Assembly (NCBI GenBank): GCA_030263805.2
Contig: CP136010.1
Span: forward strand, 4,789,001 to 4,853,000
Direction: 5' to 3'
DNA length: 64,000 nucleotides
Source of the DNA: Pseudomonas sp. FeN3W
GTDB lineage: Bacteria > Pseudomonadota > Gammaproteobacteria > Pseudomonadales > Pseudomonadaceae
A model generated the notes under the pieces. It was not told where the DNA came from and made no database searches. It was given only the letters and a program-made list of their open reading frames with translations. The translations under genes were made by a program, and so were the position numbers. This document shows, piece by piece, positions 53,403 through 62,183 of the stretch (position 1 is its first letter; each line of letters opens with the position of its first letter).

Positions 53403-54095
53403 ATGGCAATCGAATACCGCATTACCCTGGATGATGAACACGACTTCAGCTACAGGATCGAGCTGGATCGTGACTACGACAGGGAGGTCGCCGCGCAGGC
53501 ACCGAAATGGACCCGTTTGGAGCATCAGCGTTGTTCGAATTGCCCACTGAGCAAGGATGACTTCAGTCATTGCCCGGCGGCGGTCGACCTGCACCGGGTG
53601 ATCGAGGATTTCCAGGGGCTGCCGGCAGTGAAGAAGGCTTTGGTATGGGTGCGCACCCCGGAGCGCGAGTACACCAAGCAGGTTGGTCTGGACGAGGGGC
53701 TGCGGGCACTGCTCGGGGTCATCATGGCGACCAGTGCCTGCCCGGTGCTCGGCGGACTCAAGCCCATGGCCAAGCAGCATTTGCCGTTCGCCAGCAATAA
53801 CGAGTTCGTTCTGCGGGCGGTCTCGCTCTATCTGGCGCGGCAGTACTTCAACCTGCGCGAAGGGCGCCATGCGGACTGGGAACTGCGCGGACTGGTGCGT
53901 TCATTCCAGCAGCTGCAACTGGTCAATCAGGCGTTCTGGCAGCGCATTCACGACACTTGTCACGCCGACTCCAACCTCAAGGCCTTCCTGACCTTCTTTT
54001 CCATGGCATCGAGCCTGACCTATTCGCTCGAGACGCAGTTGCAGAAGATCCGCCCGTTGGTGATGAGTGCAGGCGAGGGCGTCGAAGCGGTCTGA
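53403..54095 (+). CDS. Conserved hypothetical protein with N-terminal cysteine cluster
   Basis: A 230-residue soluble protein. Near residues 44-57 it has CSNCPLSKDDFSHCP, three cysteines that could hold a metal. ALLGVIMATSACPVLGGLKPMAKQHLPFAS and a mostly helical C-terminal half follow. I do not know a function; it resembles a pseudomonad DUF family (DUF6901, from memory, unsure). There is no signal peptide or TM. The start has GGAG 8 bases upstream. It lies between the ABC-F gene and a convergent universal stress protein. Confidence 0.7.
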   Translation: MAIEYRITLDDEHDFSYRIELDRDYDREVAAQAPKWTRLEHQRCSNCPLSKDDFSHCPAAVDLHRVIEDFQGLPAVKKALVWVRTPEREYTKQVGLDEGLRALLGVIMATSACPVLGGLKPMAKQHLPFASNNEFVLRAVSLYLARQYFNLREGRHADWELRGLVRSFQQLQLVNQAFWQRIHDTCHADSNLKAFLTFFSMASSLTYSLETQLQKIRPLVMSAGEGVEAV

Positions 54096-54143
54096 CCTCG
54101 CCAGCTTGCGCAGAGTGGCTTCACCCTGCGCGGCCGACCTGGC

Positions 54144-54584
54144 TTAATCGGCTTTCTTCAAACGCACGGCCAGTACATCGCACGGCGCGCCGTGGAGAAT
54201 GTCGTTGGCAGTCGATCCCAGCAGCAGGGCGAGTCCGTGGCGACCATGGCTGCCGACCACGATCAGGTCGCAGCCCTGTTCCTTCGCCAGGCGGTGTACT
54301 TCCTGGCGGGGCTGGCCATAGGCGAGGTGGCGATTTTCCGGAGCCAGGCCGGGGTAGCTGTCGGCGAAACCGTTCATGCGCTCGCGTGCCTGGTCGAACT
54401 GCTGTTGTTGCAGCATGGAAAGGTCCATCGGCACGTCGCCGCCAAAGGCCATGGCCATCGGCTCGATGATGTGCACCAGGCTCAGTCTGGCATTCGAGGT
54501 ACTGGCCAGCGCCTGCGCGCGAGCCACGACGGGGTGGCAGTCTTCGGTCAGGTCGATGGCGACCAGTATGTGTTGGTAGGGCAT
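54144..54584 (-). CDS. Universal stress protein (UspA family)
   Basis: A 146-residue single-domain Usp: HILVAIDLTEDCHPVVARAQAL at the N-terminus, SLVHIIEPMA, and the ATP-binding motif VVGSHGRHGLALLLGSTANDILHGAPCDVLAV (G2xG9xGS). ATP-binding Usps support survival in stationary phase, low oxygen and oxidative stress. AAGGAG precedes the ATG at 54584; a much longer upstream frame is spurious. An imperfect inverted repeat (AACCCCTT...AAGAGGTT, about 54645-54664) lies 60 bases upstream and might be an operator. Confidence 0.93.
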   Translation of the reverse strand: MPYQHILVAIDLTEDCHPVVARAQALASTSNARLSLVHIIEPMAMAFGGDVPMDLSMLQQQQFDQARERMNGFADSYPGLAPENRHLAYGQPRQEVHRLAKEQGCDLIVVGSHGRHGLALLLGSTANDILHGAPCDVLAVRLKKAD

Positions 54585-54853
54585 GGCGTGTTTCTCCTTG
54601 CTTGCCGGTTGCCTGAGGCAGCCGTCCCGGCGATGTTTGGGGATAACCCCTTGTTTAAGAGGTTTATACGACCTTGCTTCGGCCTTCGCCAGTGGCTTGT
54701 TGTCACCATCGATGACGGCTGAAGGACACAGGCTGCTATCATGGCCGCCCTTGTCGCTGCGACGCATAGCATGCCCGTGGCGATGCTGAATGCACCCTGT
54801 TGCCTCGCCAGCTGCCGCTGGCCGTTGTGAACGGCTGTCACCGAGAAAACGCC

Positions 54854-55321
54854 ATGCTGATGTTCGACTCCGATTACTCGCTCGCCTGGGCTCTCTACGG
54901 GATAGCCGCGCTGGGATGCTTGCTGTTCTGGTTCCGGGTGACGCGCGGAATGTGGCGCTGGTTGCGCGAGCCATTGCGACTGATCGCGGCTGTATTGCTG
55001 TTCACGCCGACCATCGTCGACCCGGCGAAGGAACTCTTCGCGCCGGCCGTGGCCATTACCGCCATGGACCTTGTCTTCCAGGTGGGCAACAACGCCTGGC
55101 GCGCCGTGGCGGATCTGGCCATGTACGGGCTGATCGCGTTCGGGCTGTATTTGCTGCTCGTCGCCATACGCTGGCCGATCGAGCGGAAGTACCGCCGCCG
55201 CGACACCGCGGACGAAGCCGAGGACAGCCGGACGCTGCGCGAGCGCATGGAAGATGACAACGATGATGAGCTGGACTACACACCGTCACGCGGGCAGATG
55301 CGCACCGAACCCAGGTTGTAG
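54854..55321 (+). CDS. Small membrane protein of unknown function
   Basis: A 155-residue protein with about three to four hydrophobic segments (LAWALYGIAALGCLLFWFRV, LIAAVLLFTPTIV, DLAMYGLIAFGLYLLLVAIRW) and an acidic, charged cytoplasmic tail (RRRDTADEAEDSRTLRERMEDDNDDELDY). I do not recognise the family. The ATG at 54854 follows GAGAAAACGCC. It lies 35 bases before a class II amidotransferase gene and is probably co-transcribed with it. Confidence 0.7.
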   Translation: MLMFDSDYSLAWALYGIAALGCLLFWFRVTRGMWRWLREPLRLIAAVLLFTPTIVDPAKELFAPAVAITAMDLVFQVGNNAWRAVADLAMYGLIAFGLYLLLVAIRWPIERKYRRRDTADEAEDSRTLRERMEDDNDDELDYTPSRGQMRTEPRL

Positions 55322-55356
55322 TCGAGCGATTCACAGACACCGAGCGGAGATGACGC

Positions 55357-56139
55357 ATGTGCGAGCTGCTGGGCATGAGCGCCAATGTTCCAACCGATAT
55401 CGTTTTCAGCTTTACCGGTCTGATGCAGCGGGGCGGCAAGACCGGACCACACAAGGATGGCTGGGGCATCGCCTTCTATGAGGGGCGCGGCTTGCGGTTG
55501 TTTCAGGACCCGGTCGCCAGTTGTGAATCCGAGGTGGCGAAGATGGTGCAGCGCTACCTGATCAAGAGCGAGGTGGTGATTGGCCACATCCGCCACGCCA
55601 ATGTCGGCAAGGTTTCCCTGGTCAATACCCACCCCTTTGTCCGTGAACTCTGGGGGCAGCACTGGTGCTTCGCACACAATGGGCAGCTTTCGGATTTCGA
55701 GCCAGGCAAGGGCATATATCGCCCGGTCGGCGACACTGATAGCGAGCGCGCCTTCTGCGACCTGCTGAACCGCATCCGACTGGATTTCCCTGACCGCTGC
55801 GACCCGCAGAGCCTGCTACCCGTGTTGCTCGGCGCCTGCAACGAGTATCGCCGCAAGGGCGTGTTCAATTGCTTGCTGAGTAACGGTGAATGGCTGTTCA
55901 GCTTCTGCAGCACCAAGCTTGCGGAGATCACCCGACGCGCGCCGTTCGGCCCAGCTCAGCTTAGAGATGCCGAGCTGACGGTGAACTTCCATGCCGAGAC
56001 CACCCCTGACGATGTCGTCACCGTGCTGGCGACCGAACCGCTGACCAGTAACGAGCAATGGACTCTGCACGAGCCCGGTCAATGGAGCCTCTGGCAGCTG
56101 GGAGAGTGCGTCGCGAAGGGCAAGGTGGCGGCATGCTGA
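55357..56139 (+). CDS. Class II glutamine amidotransferase (YafJ-like)
   Basis: A 260-residue N-terminal-nucleophile hydrolase. Met1 is followed by Cys2 (MCELLGMSA), the nucleophile after Met removal. GPHKDGWGIAFYEG, VIGHIRHANVG, NTHPFVREL and FAHNGQLSDFE follow in the order of the GATase II fold. The family hydrolyses an amide, and in YafJ relatives removes a side-chain amide from small substrates; the actual substrate is uncertain. It overlaps the next gene by 7 bases, so they are coupled. Confidence 0.9.
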   Translation: MCELLGMSANVPTDIVFSFTGLMQRGGKTGPHKDGWGIAFYEGRGLRLFQDPVASCESEVAKMVQRYLIKSEVVIGHIRHANVGKVSLVNTHPFVRELWGQHWCFAHNGQLSDFEPGKGIYRPVGDTDSERAFCDLLNRIRLDFPDRCDPQSLLPVLLGACNEYRRKGVFNCLLSNGEWLFSFCSTKLAEITRRAPFGPAQLRDAELTVNFHAETTPDDVVTVLATEPLTSNEQWTLHEPGQWSLWQLGECVAKGKVAAC

Positions 56140-56648
56140 GAAGTTATCTGCGCCTGACCCTGTTTGCGTTCGGCTTGCTGGTGGGCGTACAGGTGCCGGG
56201 ATTCATCGATGCCTATGCCCAGCACGTCGAGGCACGCCGGCTGGAGGCGCAGCAGGGGCTGCAGGGTTTCCAGGAAACCGCCCGGCGTTTCTTTCATGGC
56301 GACCTCGATGTGCTGGTGGAGCATTACCGCGCCAGTGAAGACCCGGTTTTCCAGAGCGATGCGCAAAGCGTGCGTGCGCTGGTCGAGCGTGCCCGTCTGC
56401 TCGAGCGCGAATGGCAGACCATGCAGCGGCCCTGGTATGCACGAGCATGGCACGTGGCAGTCGCTGGCGAGTCCCGCTTGCGTAGCGAAGTATGGAATGG
56501 CTACCGCTTCCAGGTACTGCTGGCGCCGGAGGCCATCGCTTGGGGCATCGGCTGCGCGCTGGCGTTGGCCTGGGTGGTGGAGGCGCTGGGCATGGCCCTG
56601 GCCAGCGTGCTGTGGCCCAGGCGCAGCTTTCGGCTGCGCCGGCGCTGA
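56133..56648 (+). CDS. DUF2937-family membrane protein
   Basis: A 171-residue protein with an N-terminal TM helix (YLRLTLFAFGLLVGVQVPGF), a helical periplasmic region (VPGFIDAYAQHVEARRLEAQQGLQGFQETARRFF) and a C-terminal TM helix (GIGCALALAWVVEALGMALASVLW). I recognise it as DUF2937 by this layout. The function is unknown. The start overlaps the amidotransferase stop. A longer upstream frame is rejected. Confidence 0.75.
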   Translation: MLRSYLRLTLFAFGLLVGVQVPGFIDAYAQHVEARRLEAQQGLQGFQETARRFFHGDLDVLVEHYRASEDPVFQSDAQSVRALVERARLLEREWQTMQRPWYARAWHVAVAGESRLRSEVWNGYRFQVLLAPEAIAWGIGCALALAWVVEALGMALASVLWPRRSFRLRRR

Positions 56649-56654
56649 GCCGAC

Positions 56655-56672
56655 GGGAAATTGCCATTTCCC
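56655..56672. promoter_or_regulatory. Perfect palindrome upstream of the FecI-type sigma factor gene
   Basis: GGGAAAT-TGCC-ATTTCCC, 7-base arms with a 4-base centre, 67 bases before fecI. There is no T run, so an operator is more likely than a terminator. The Fur consensus (GATAATGATAATCATTATC) is not matched. Confidence 0.45.
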
Positions 56673-56738
56673 AAGACACCTGGCCTCCATTAAGATGCGA
56701 TCGATTCTTATCTTCATCGCCTCTCCTGGGAGTCCCGG

Positions 56739-57260
56739 TTGTCCAGCACATTTCCCGATCCAGCCTCGATGCAACAGCGGGTACATGGCCTGTACCGTGA
56801 CCACCACGGCTGGCTGCAGGGCTGGCTACGCCGCCGTCTAGGCGATCATGAGCGCGCCGCCGACATCGCCCAGGACACTTTCCTGCGTCTGCTGACCAGC
56901 GGCCGCTTGCCGGGCAGCGGGGAAGGGCGCTGCTATCTGGTCCAGATTGCGCGCAACCTGGTGATCGACCAGTGGCGCCGTCAACGCATCGAGCAGGCCT
57001 ACCTCGATAGCATCGCCGCGCTGCCGGAGCCGGAAACCCCGTCGCTGGAGACCCGCGCCATGATAGTCGAGACCCTCATGCAGATCGATGCGATGCTCGA
57101 CAGCATGCCCGGGAAAGTGCGTGAAGCCTTCCTGCTTTCGCAGTTCGAGGGGCTGACCTACGTGCAGATCGCCGAACGCCTGCAGGTCAGCGCCAGCTCG
57201 GTGCAGAAGTATATGCTGCGCGCCATCCAGGCCTGTTATCAGGTGCTCTACGGCGAATGA
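56739..57260 (+). CDS. FecI-type ECF sigma factor
   Basis: 173 residues if the TTG at 56739 is used (GGGAG upstream), or 163 from the ATG at 56769. It has region 2 (DHHGWLQGWLRRRLGDHERAADIAQDTFLRLL, then ARNLVIDQWRRQR) and region 4 (AFLLSQFEGLTYVQIAERLQVSASSVQKYMLRAI). FecI-like sigmas direct transcription of a TonB-dependent receptor when signalled by the cognate FecR. The fecR start overlaps its stop (ATGA), and the receptor gene follows, the standard order. Confidence 0.95.
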   Translation: MSSTFPDPASMQQRVHGLYRDHHGWLQGWLRRRLGDHERAADIAQDTFLRLLTSGRLPGSGEGRCYLVQIARNLVIDQWRRQRIEQAYLDSIAALPEPETPSLETRAMIVETLMQIDAMLDSMPGKVREAFLLSQFEGLTYVQIAERLQVSASSVQKYMLRAIQACYQVLYGE

Positions 57261-58225
57261 ACCGTTCTGCCGAAGCGCCCATAGCGCCCGCCATCGTCGA
57301 GCAGGCCAGCCACTGGCTGATGCTGCATTGGGACGGCGGACTGGACGCCGAACAGCAGTGCCGCTTCGCCGAGTGGCGCGCCGCCGATCCGGAGCACCAG
57401 CGTGCCTGGACGCGTCTGGAACGGCTGCAAGGTACCCTTGCCGGCGTGCCGGCCGATACCGCCCGTGCCGTGCTGCGGGAAATGCCCGACGCGCGCCGCC
57501 GGCAGGCCCTCAAACTGCTCGGCGTGCTGTTGGTGGCAGGTGGCAGCGGCTACCTCGCCCAGGCGCACCTGCCCTGGCTCGAAGCCATGGCCGACCTGCG
57601 CAGCGGCACCGGCGAACGTCTGCAGCGCACCCTGGCCGATGGTAGTCTGCTAAGCCTTAACAGTGGCAGCGCAGTGGATATCCGCTTCAGTACCCGCGAG
57701 CGGCGCATTCGCCTGCTGGCCGGCGAACTGCTGCTCGACAGTGGCCATGACGCGGCAGGCCGACCGTTGATCGTCGAGACCGCCGCCGGCGATATCCAGG
57801 CGCTGGGCACGCGTTTTGCGGTTCTCGAAACGGATGGCGGCAGCCGCGTCGACCTGTTCGAAGGCGAGCTGGAATTGCGCCCCCGTCATGCCGTGGCCAG
57901 CCGCTTGCAGGCCGGGCAGCGCCAATGGTTCAGCGCCGAGCGCCTCGGCGAGGTCGACCGTGCCGATACCAGGGCCGTCGCCTGGCATGAAGGTCGCCTG
58001 GTCGCCGAGCGCATGCAGCTCGGCGATTTCCTTGCCGAATTATCACGACATCGTCCTGGCATCCTGCGCTGCGACCCGAGCGTGGCTGGCCTGGAGCTGA
58101 CCGGCGTATTCCCGCTGGCCGACACCGACCGTGTGTTGGCTGCGCTGCAACAGTCTCTGCCGGTTCAAGTGCATAGCCTGACCCGCTACTGGATCAGCGT
58201 GTCTGCAAAGCCGAACAAGCGCTGA
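57257..58225 (+). CDS. FecR-type anti-sigma factor/sensor
   Basis: A 322-residue protein: N-terminal DUF4880 segment (QASHWLMLHWDGGLDAEQQCRFAEWRAADPEHQRAWTRLE), one TM helix near 85-105 (LKLLGVLLVAGGSGYLAQAHL), and a periplasmic FecR domain (TLADGSLLSLNSGSAVDIRFSTRERRIRLLAGELLLD) with a C-terminal STN-like region that contacts the receptor. It holds the sigma factor at the membrane until substrate-loaded receptor is sensed. It is translationally coupled to fecI. Confidence 0.95.
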   Translation: MNRSAEAPIAPAIVEQASHWLMLHWDGGLDAEQQCRFAEWRAADPEHQRAWTRLERLQGTLAGVPADTARAVLREMPDARRRQALKLLGVLLVAGGSGYLAQAHLPWLEAMADLRSGTGERLQRTLADGSLLSLNSGSAVDIRFSTRERRIRLLAGELLLDSGHDAAGRPLIVETAAGDIQALGTRFAVLETDGGSRVDLFEGELELRPRHAVASRLQAGQRQWFSAERLGEVDRADTRAVAWHEGRLVAERMQLGDFLAELSRHRPGILRCDPSVAGLELTGVFPLADTDRVLAALQQSLPVQVHSLTRYWISVSAKPNKR

Positions 58226-58326
58226 AGGCTGGAAAGCTGGACGACCTGTCATGCGCTTGTCGTTCAGCCTCGAGCGCTCTTCATCGAGCGGCGCTTGGTG
58301 CAGAGGCTGTTGCGGTTCTGGCAGGC

Positions 58327-58365
58327 ATAAAAATAATTCGCAAATCCCTTGTCGGTTTCGTCACC
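58327..58365 (+). promoter_or_regulatory. Possible FecI-type promoter/iron-responsive region before the receptor
   Basis: TAAAAATAATTCGCAAAT followed by GTCGGTTTCGTCA. AAAATAATTC resembles the -35 region of fecA promoters and a Fur half-site, and CGTC is typical of the -10 of ECF iron-starvation sigmas. The exact spacing is uncertain. Confidence 0.4.
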
Positions 58366-58422
58366 TTGCACGGGATACCTCTTGAACTCAACCAAGAAGC
58401 ATTCTCAAGAGGATGATCCAGA

Positions 58423-60851
58423 ATGCCGCACCTGCCTGCAACCAACCCTTTTCGATTGAATCTGGCGGTTCGCCGGGCCCTGTTTGCCGGCCTGCTGGCA
58501 GCCAGCCCATTGCTGCTCGCGACGGCCGCCCAGGCCCAGCCCGCCACCAGCCAGCAGGCTCGAATCTACGCCATTCCCGCGGGCCCCCTCGACCAGATCC
58601 TCAACCGCTTCGCCAGCGAAGCGGGCATCCTGCTCTCGGCCAATGCTCAGCTCACCGCCGGCAAGCGCAGCCAGGGACTGAATGGCAGCTACTCGGTGGA
58701 TGAAGGTCTGGCGCGTCTGTTGGCCGGCACCGGCTTGCGCGCGGTTAGCACCGGCGGCAACTATGCGCTTGAGGTAGCGATGGACGGCCATGATGTCCTG
58801 GAACTGGACGCGACTACCGTAACCGGAACGCAGCTTGGCGCCACCACCGAAGGAACCGGCAGTTACACCACCGGTTCGACCAGCACGGCGACCGGCCTCA
58901 ACCTGTCGATGCGCGAAACACCGCAGGCGGTCAGCGTGGTAACCCGCCAGCAGATCGAGGATCAGAATCTCACCGATATCACCCAGGTGCTCGAGCAGAC
59001 GCCGGGCGTGGTCGCCAACAATATGGGCCCCGCCGGCAGTGACGCCAACCAGATCTATGTGCGCGGTCTGGAGATCGACAATATCCAGGTCGACGGCATC
59101 AGCCGCCCCAGCACCTATGGCTTCAACGACGATCTGGCCGACATGGCCATCTACGACCGCGTCGAAGTGGTGCGCGGCGCCACCGGCCTGATGTCGGGCA
59201 CCGGCGACCCGAGCGCGACGGTCAACCTGATCCGCAAGAAGCCGACCCTGCAGACGCAGCGCAAGCTGACCCTGCAGGCCGGCAGCTGGGACAACTACCG
59301 CAGCGAGCTGGACGTCTCGGCAAGCTCTCGGAAAGCGGCCACGTACGCGGCCGGGTGGTCGCGGCGAAGACCGACAGCAAAAGCCATGTCGACCGCCAGG
59401 CGCTGGAAAAACAGGTGGCCTACGGCGTGCTGGAGTGGGACCTCAGCGATACCACCATGCTGACCGTCGGCGCCGAGTATCAGGACCTGGACAACGACGG
59501 CGCGGGTAACCACGGCTTCCCGATGTACAACAGCGACGGCAGCCACTTCAAACCGTCGCGCTCGTTCAACTCCGGCGCCGACTGGAGCTACCACGAGCGC
59601 GAGACGAAGACGCTGTTCGCCACGCTCGAACATGTGCTGAGCAATGGCTGGCAGCTGAAATTCAACGCCGAGCACAGCCGCCGCAGCTATGACGACGCCT
59701 TCGCCACCGCAGCCAGTGGCACGGTCAACGCCGACGGCAGCGGCATCAGCACCTGGACCGGGCGCTGGGCCGGCGAACCGCGGCAGACCTCGTTCGACCT
59801 GTCGGCCAGCGGCCCCTTCAGCCTGTTTTCCCGCGAGCACGAGCTGTACCTGGGCGCCAGCCACCACCGGGCTTACTACCGCAATGGCGGCTATCCGCTG
59901 TGGACGTTCCAGGATATCGACAACATCCATACCTGGGATGGCTCGCTGGCGGTACCTGACGCTATCCATAACAAGTTTGTGGAGGACGCACTGGATGAGA
60001 CTCAGCTGGGCCTGGTGGCAGCGGCGCGCTGGAGCCTGCGCGACGATCTGGCGCTGATCACCGGGGCGCGGGTCATCGACTGGCAGCGCGACACCTCCTC
60101 GCGAATTCTGGCAAGTGGTGATGTCAGCCGCTCGAAAGAGCAGGAGAACGGCATCGTCACGCCCTATGTCGGCCTGATCTACGACATCAACGACAACTGG
60201 TCGGCCTACGCCAGCTACACCACCATCTTCAATCCGCAGGACCGCCTGCAGGCCGATGGCACGTATATCGAACCCAAGGAAGGCGAGAACTACGAGCTGG
60301 GCCTCAAGGCCGAGTTCTGGGACAAGCGCCTGACCGCCGGCCTGAGCGTGTTCGAGGTGCAACAGGACAATCTGCCGGTGGCCGACCCGGACAACCCCGG
60401 TTATTCCCTCCCCGAGTCTGGCACCAAGGCCCGTGGCTTCGAGGTGGAAATGGCCGGTGAGCTGTTGCCGGACTGGCAGGTCTCGGCCAGCTACAGCTAT
60501 GCGGTGATCGAGGACTCGGACGATGAGCGCCTGCTCAGCGAAGTGCCGCGCGACACCCTCAAGCTGTTTACCAGCTATCGCCTGTCCGCGCTGCCGCAGC
60601 TGAAGGTCGGCGGCGGTGTGCGCTGGCAGGGCGAGGAGTACTACAAGGGCGCCGGGCCGAACAACGAGACCTTCCACCAGGATGACTACGCCGTGGTGGA
60701 TCTGATGGCGCACTACGCGTTCACGCCGGAAACCAGCGTCTCGCTGAACCTCAACAACGCCCTTGACGAGCACTATTACACAGCGATCGGTTCGCGCGGC
60801 TGGTATGGCAATCCGCGCAACGTCACAGCCACGCTGGTGCACGCGTTCTAG
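58423..60851 (+). pseudogene. TonB-dependent siderophore receptor (FpvA/FecA type) with a -1 frameshift
   Basis: Two overlapping frames make one receptor of about 809 residues. The first part (58423 to about 59320) has a signal peptide, an STN signalling domain (ARIYAIPAGPLDQILNRFASEAGILLSANAQL), a plug domain (MRETPQAVSVVTRQQIEDQNLTDITQVLEQTPGV) and VRGATGLMSGTGDPSATVNLIRKKP. The second part, from 59321 to 60851, has the beta-barrel to the terminal aromatic residue (NPRNVTATLVHAF). The frame is lost at GACGTCTCGGCAAG (59311-59324): one added G in the GG run gives DVSGKLSESGHVRGRVV and continuous coding. The rest is intact, so it is either a recent mutation, a phase-variation-like event or a sequencing error. 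The STN domain shows that it signals through FecR/FecI. Confidence 0.9.
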
Positions 60852-61022
60852 CAAACAGGGCGGGAGGCCCGCGCCGCAACGCAAGTATTCGAAGGCGGCG
60901 CGATTTTCATATTGTCATCACCTCCGAGTTGGTTGGGCATTGGCTCCCCAGCGCTGTCGAACCGGCTTGGCTTGGTGATCATGGATGGTTATCCAACGCT
61001 CAGACAGAGGTCGAGCCCACGC

Positions 61023-62183
61023 ATGTCGTTTTCCCTTCTCGCCGGCCGGCGTCGCTGGTTGTTCGCTGCACTGCTCCTGATGGCGTTATTTCTGGCTGGC
61101 TGGCTCAGCGACGAACCGGCCACGGCCTATGAAACCAGCGTGGTCGGCCGCGGCGACGTCGAGGCCCAGGTGGTCGCCATCGCCACCTTGCAGCCGCGTC
61201 ATTCGGTGGACGTCGGCGCCCAGGTGTCCGGGCAGATCATGCGCCTGCACGTGGAGCCGGGCGACCGCGTCGAAAAGGGCCAGCTGCTTGCCGAAATCGA
61301 CGCCAGCCTGCACGAAGCCACGGTGGAGGCCGATCGCGCTGCGCTGGACGGCCTGCGCGCGCAACTGGCCGAGCAGCAGGCGCAGCTCGACCTGGCGCGC
61401 CAGCAACATCGTCGCCAGCAGCGCCTGTTGGCCGACGAGGCGACCCGCGAGGAAGACGTGCAGATCGCCGTGGCCACCCTGCGCTCGGCCGAGGCACGCC
61501 TGCAACAGCTGCGTGCGCAGATTGCCGAAGCCCAGGCACGGCTGCGTGGCAACGAGGCGCAGCTCAGCTACACGCGCCTCTTCGCACCGATCGCCGGCTC
61601 GGTGCTGGGCGTCGACGTGAAGCAGGGCCAGACTCTCAACGCCACCTACCAGACGCCGACAGTGATGCGTATCGCCGACTTGTCCAGCATGACCGGCTGG
61701 ACGCGCGTTTCCGAGGCCGATATCCGCCGGATCAAGGCGGACCTGCCGCTGTATTTCACCACCCTGGGCGGCGACGAGCGCCGCTGGCACAGCCGCGTGC
61801 GCCAGGTACTGCCGGCCCCGGTGGGCGAGGGCGACTCGAACGGCAGCGCCAGCAGCGAGACGGAGAAGGTGGTGCAGTACACCGTGCTGTTCGAGGTGGA
61901 TAACGACGACGGCGAGCTGATGCCGCAGATGACCGCCCAGGTGGTGTTCGTCACCGCCTCGGCCAAGGGCGTGCTCACTGCGCCGCTGGATGCCTTGCAG
62001 GGCAAACCGGGCAGCTATCAGGTGCGCATTCTCGGCGACGACGGGCAGCCCGAACTGCGTGCGGTGAAAGTCGGCGCGCGGGATCGCCAGGTGGCGGAAA
62101 TTCTCGAAGGCCTGCACGAGGGCGAACGCCTGGTGACCGGCGAAGCGCAGGCCGAGGCCGGCATGCCGAGGTTCCAGTGGTAG
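61023..62183 (+). CDS. macA: MacA-like (PvdR-like) periplasmic adaptor of an efflux system
   Basis: About 386 residues: N-terminal TM anchor (WLFAALLLMALFLAGWL), lipoyl halves (HSVDVGAQVSGQIMRLHVEPGDRVEKGQLLAEID and YTRLFAPIAGSVLGVDVKQGQTL), a coiled-coil hairpin (LRAQLAEQQAQLDLARQQHRRQQRLL) and a barrel domain. The ATG at 61023 is one of several possible starts; it gives a normal short cytoplasmic leader. The macB start overlaps its end. Next to a siderophore receptor with its own sigma factor, it resembles PvdRT-type systems that recycle or secrete siderophores. Confidence 0.88.
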   Translation: MSFSLLAGRRRWLFAALLLMALFLAGWLSDEPATAYETSVVGRGDVEAQVVAIATLQPRHSVDVGAQVSGQIMRLHVEPGDRVEKGQLLAEIDASLHEATVEADRAALDGLRAQLAEQQAQLDLARQQHRRQQRLLADEATREEDVQIAVATLRSAEARLQQLRAQIAEAQARLRGNEAQLSYTRLFAPIAGSVLGVDVKQGQTLNATYQTPTVMRIADLSSMTGWTRVSEADIRRIKADLPLYFTTLGGDERRWHSRVRQVLPAPVGEGDSNGSASSETEKVVQYTVLFEVDNDDGELMPQMTAQVVFVTASAKGVLTAPLDALQGKPGSYQVRILGDDGQPELRAVKVGARDRQVAEILEGLHEGERLVTGEAQAEAGMPRFQW

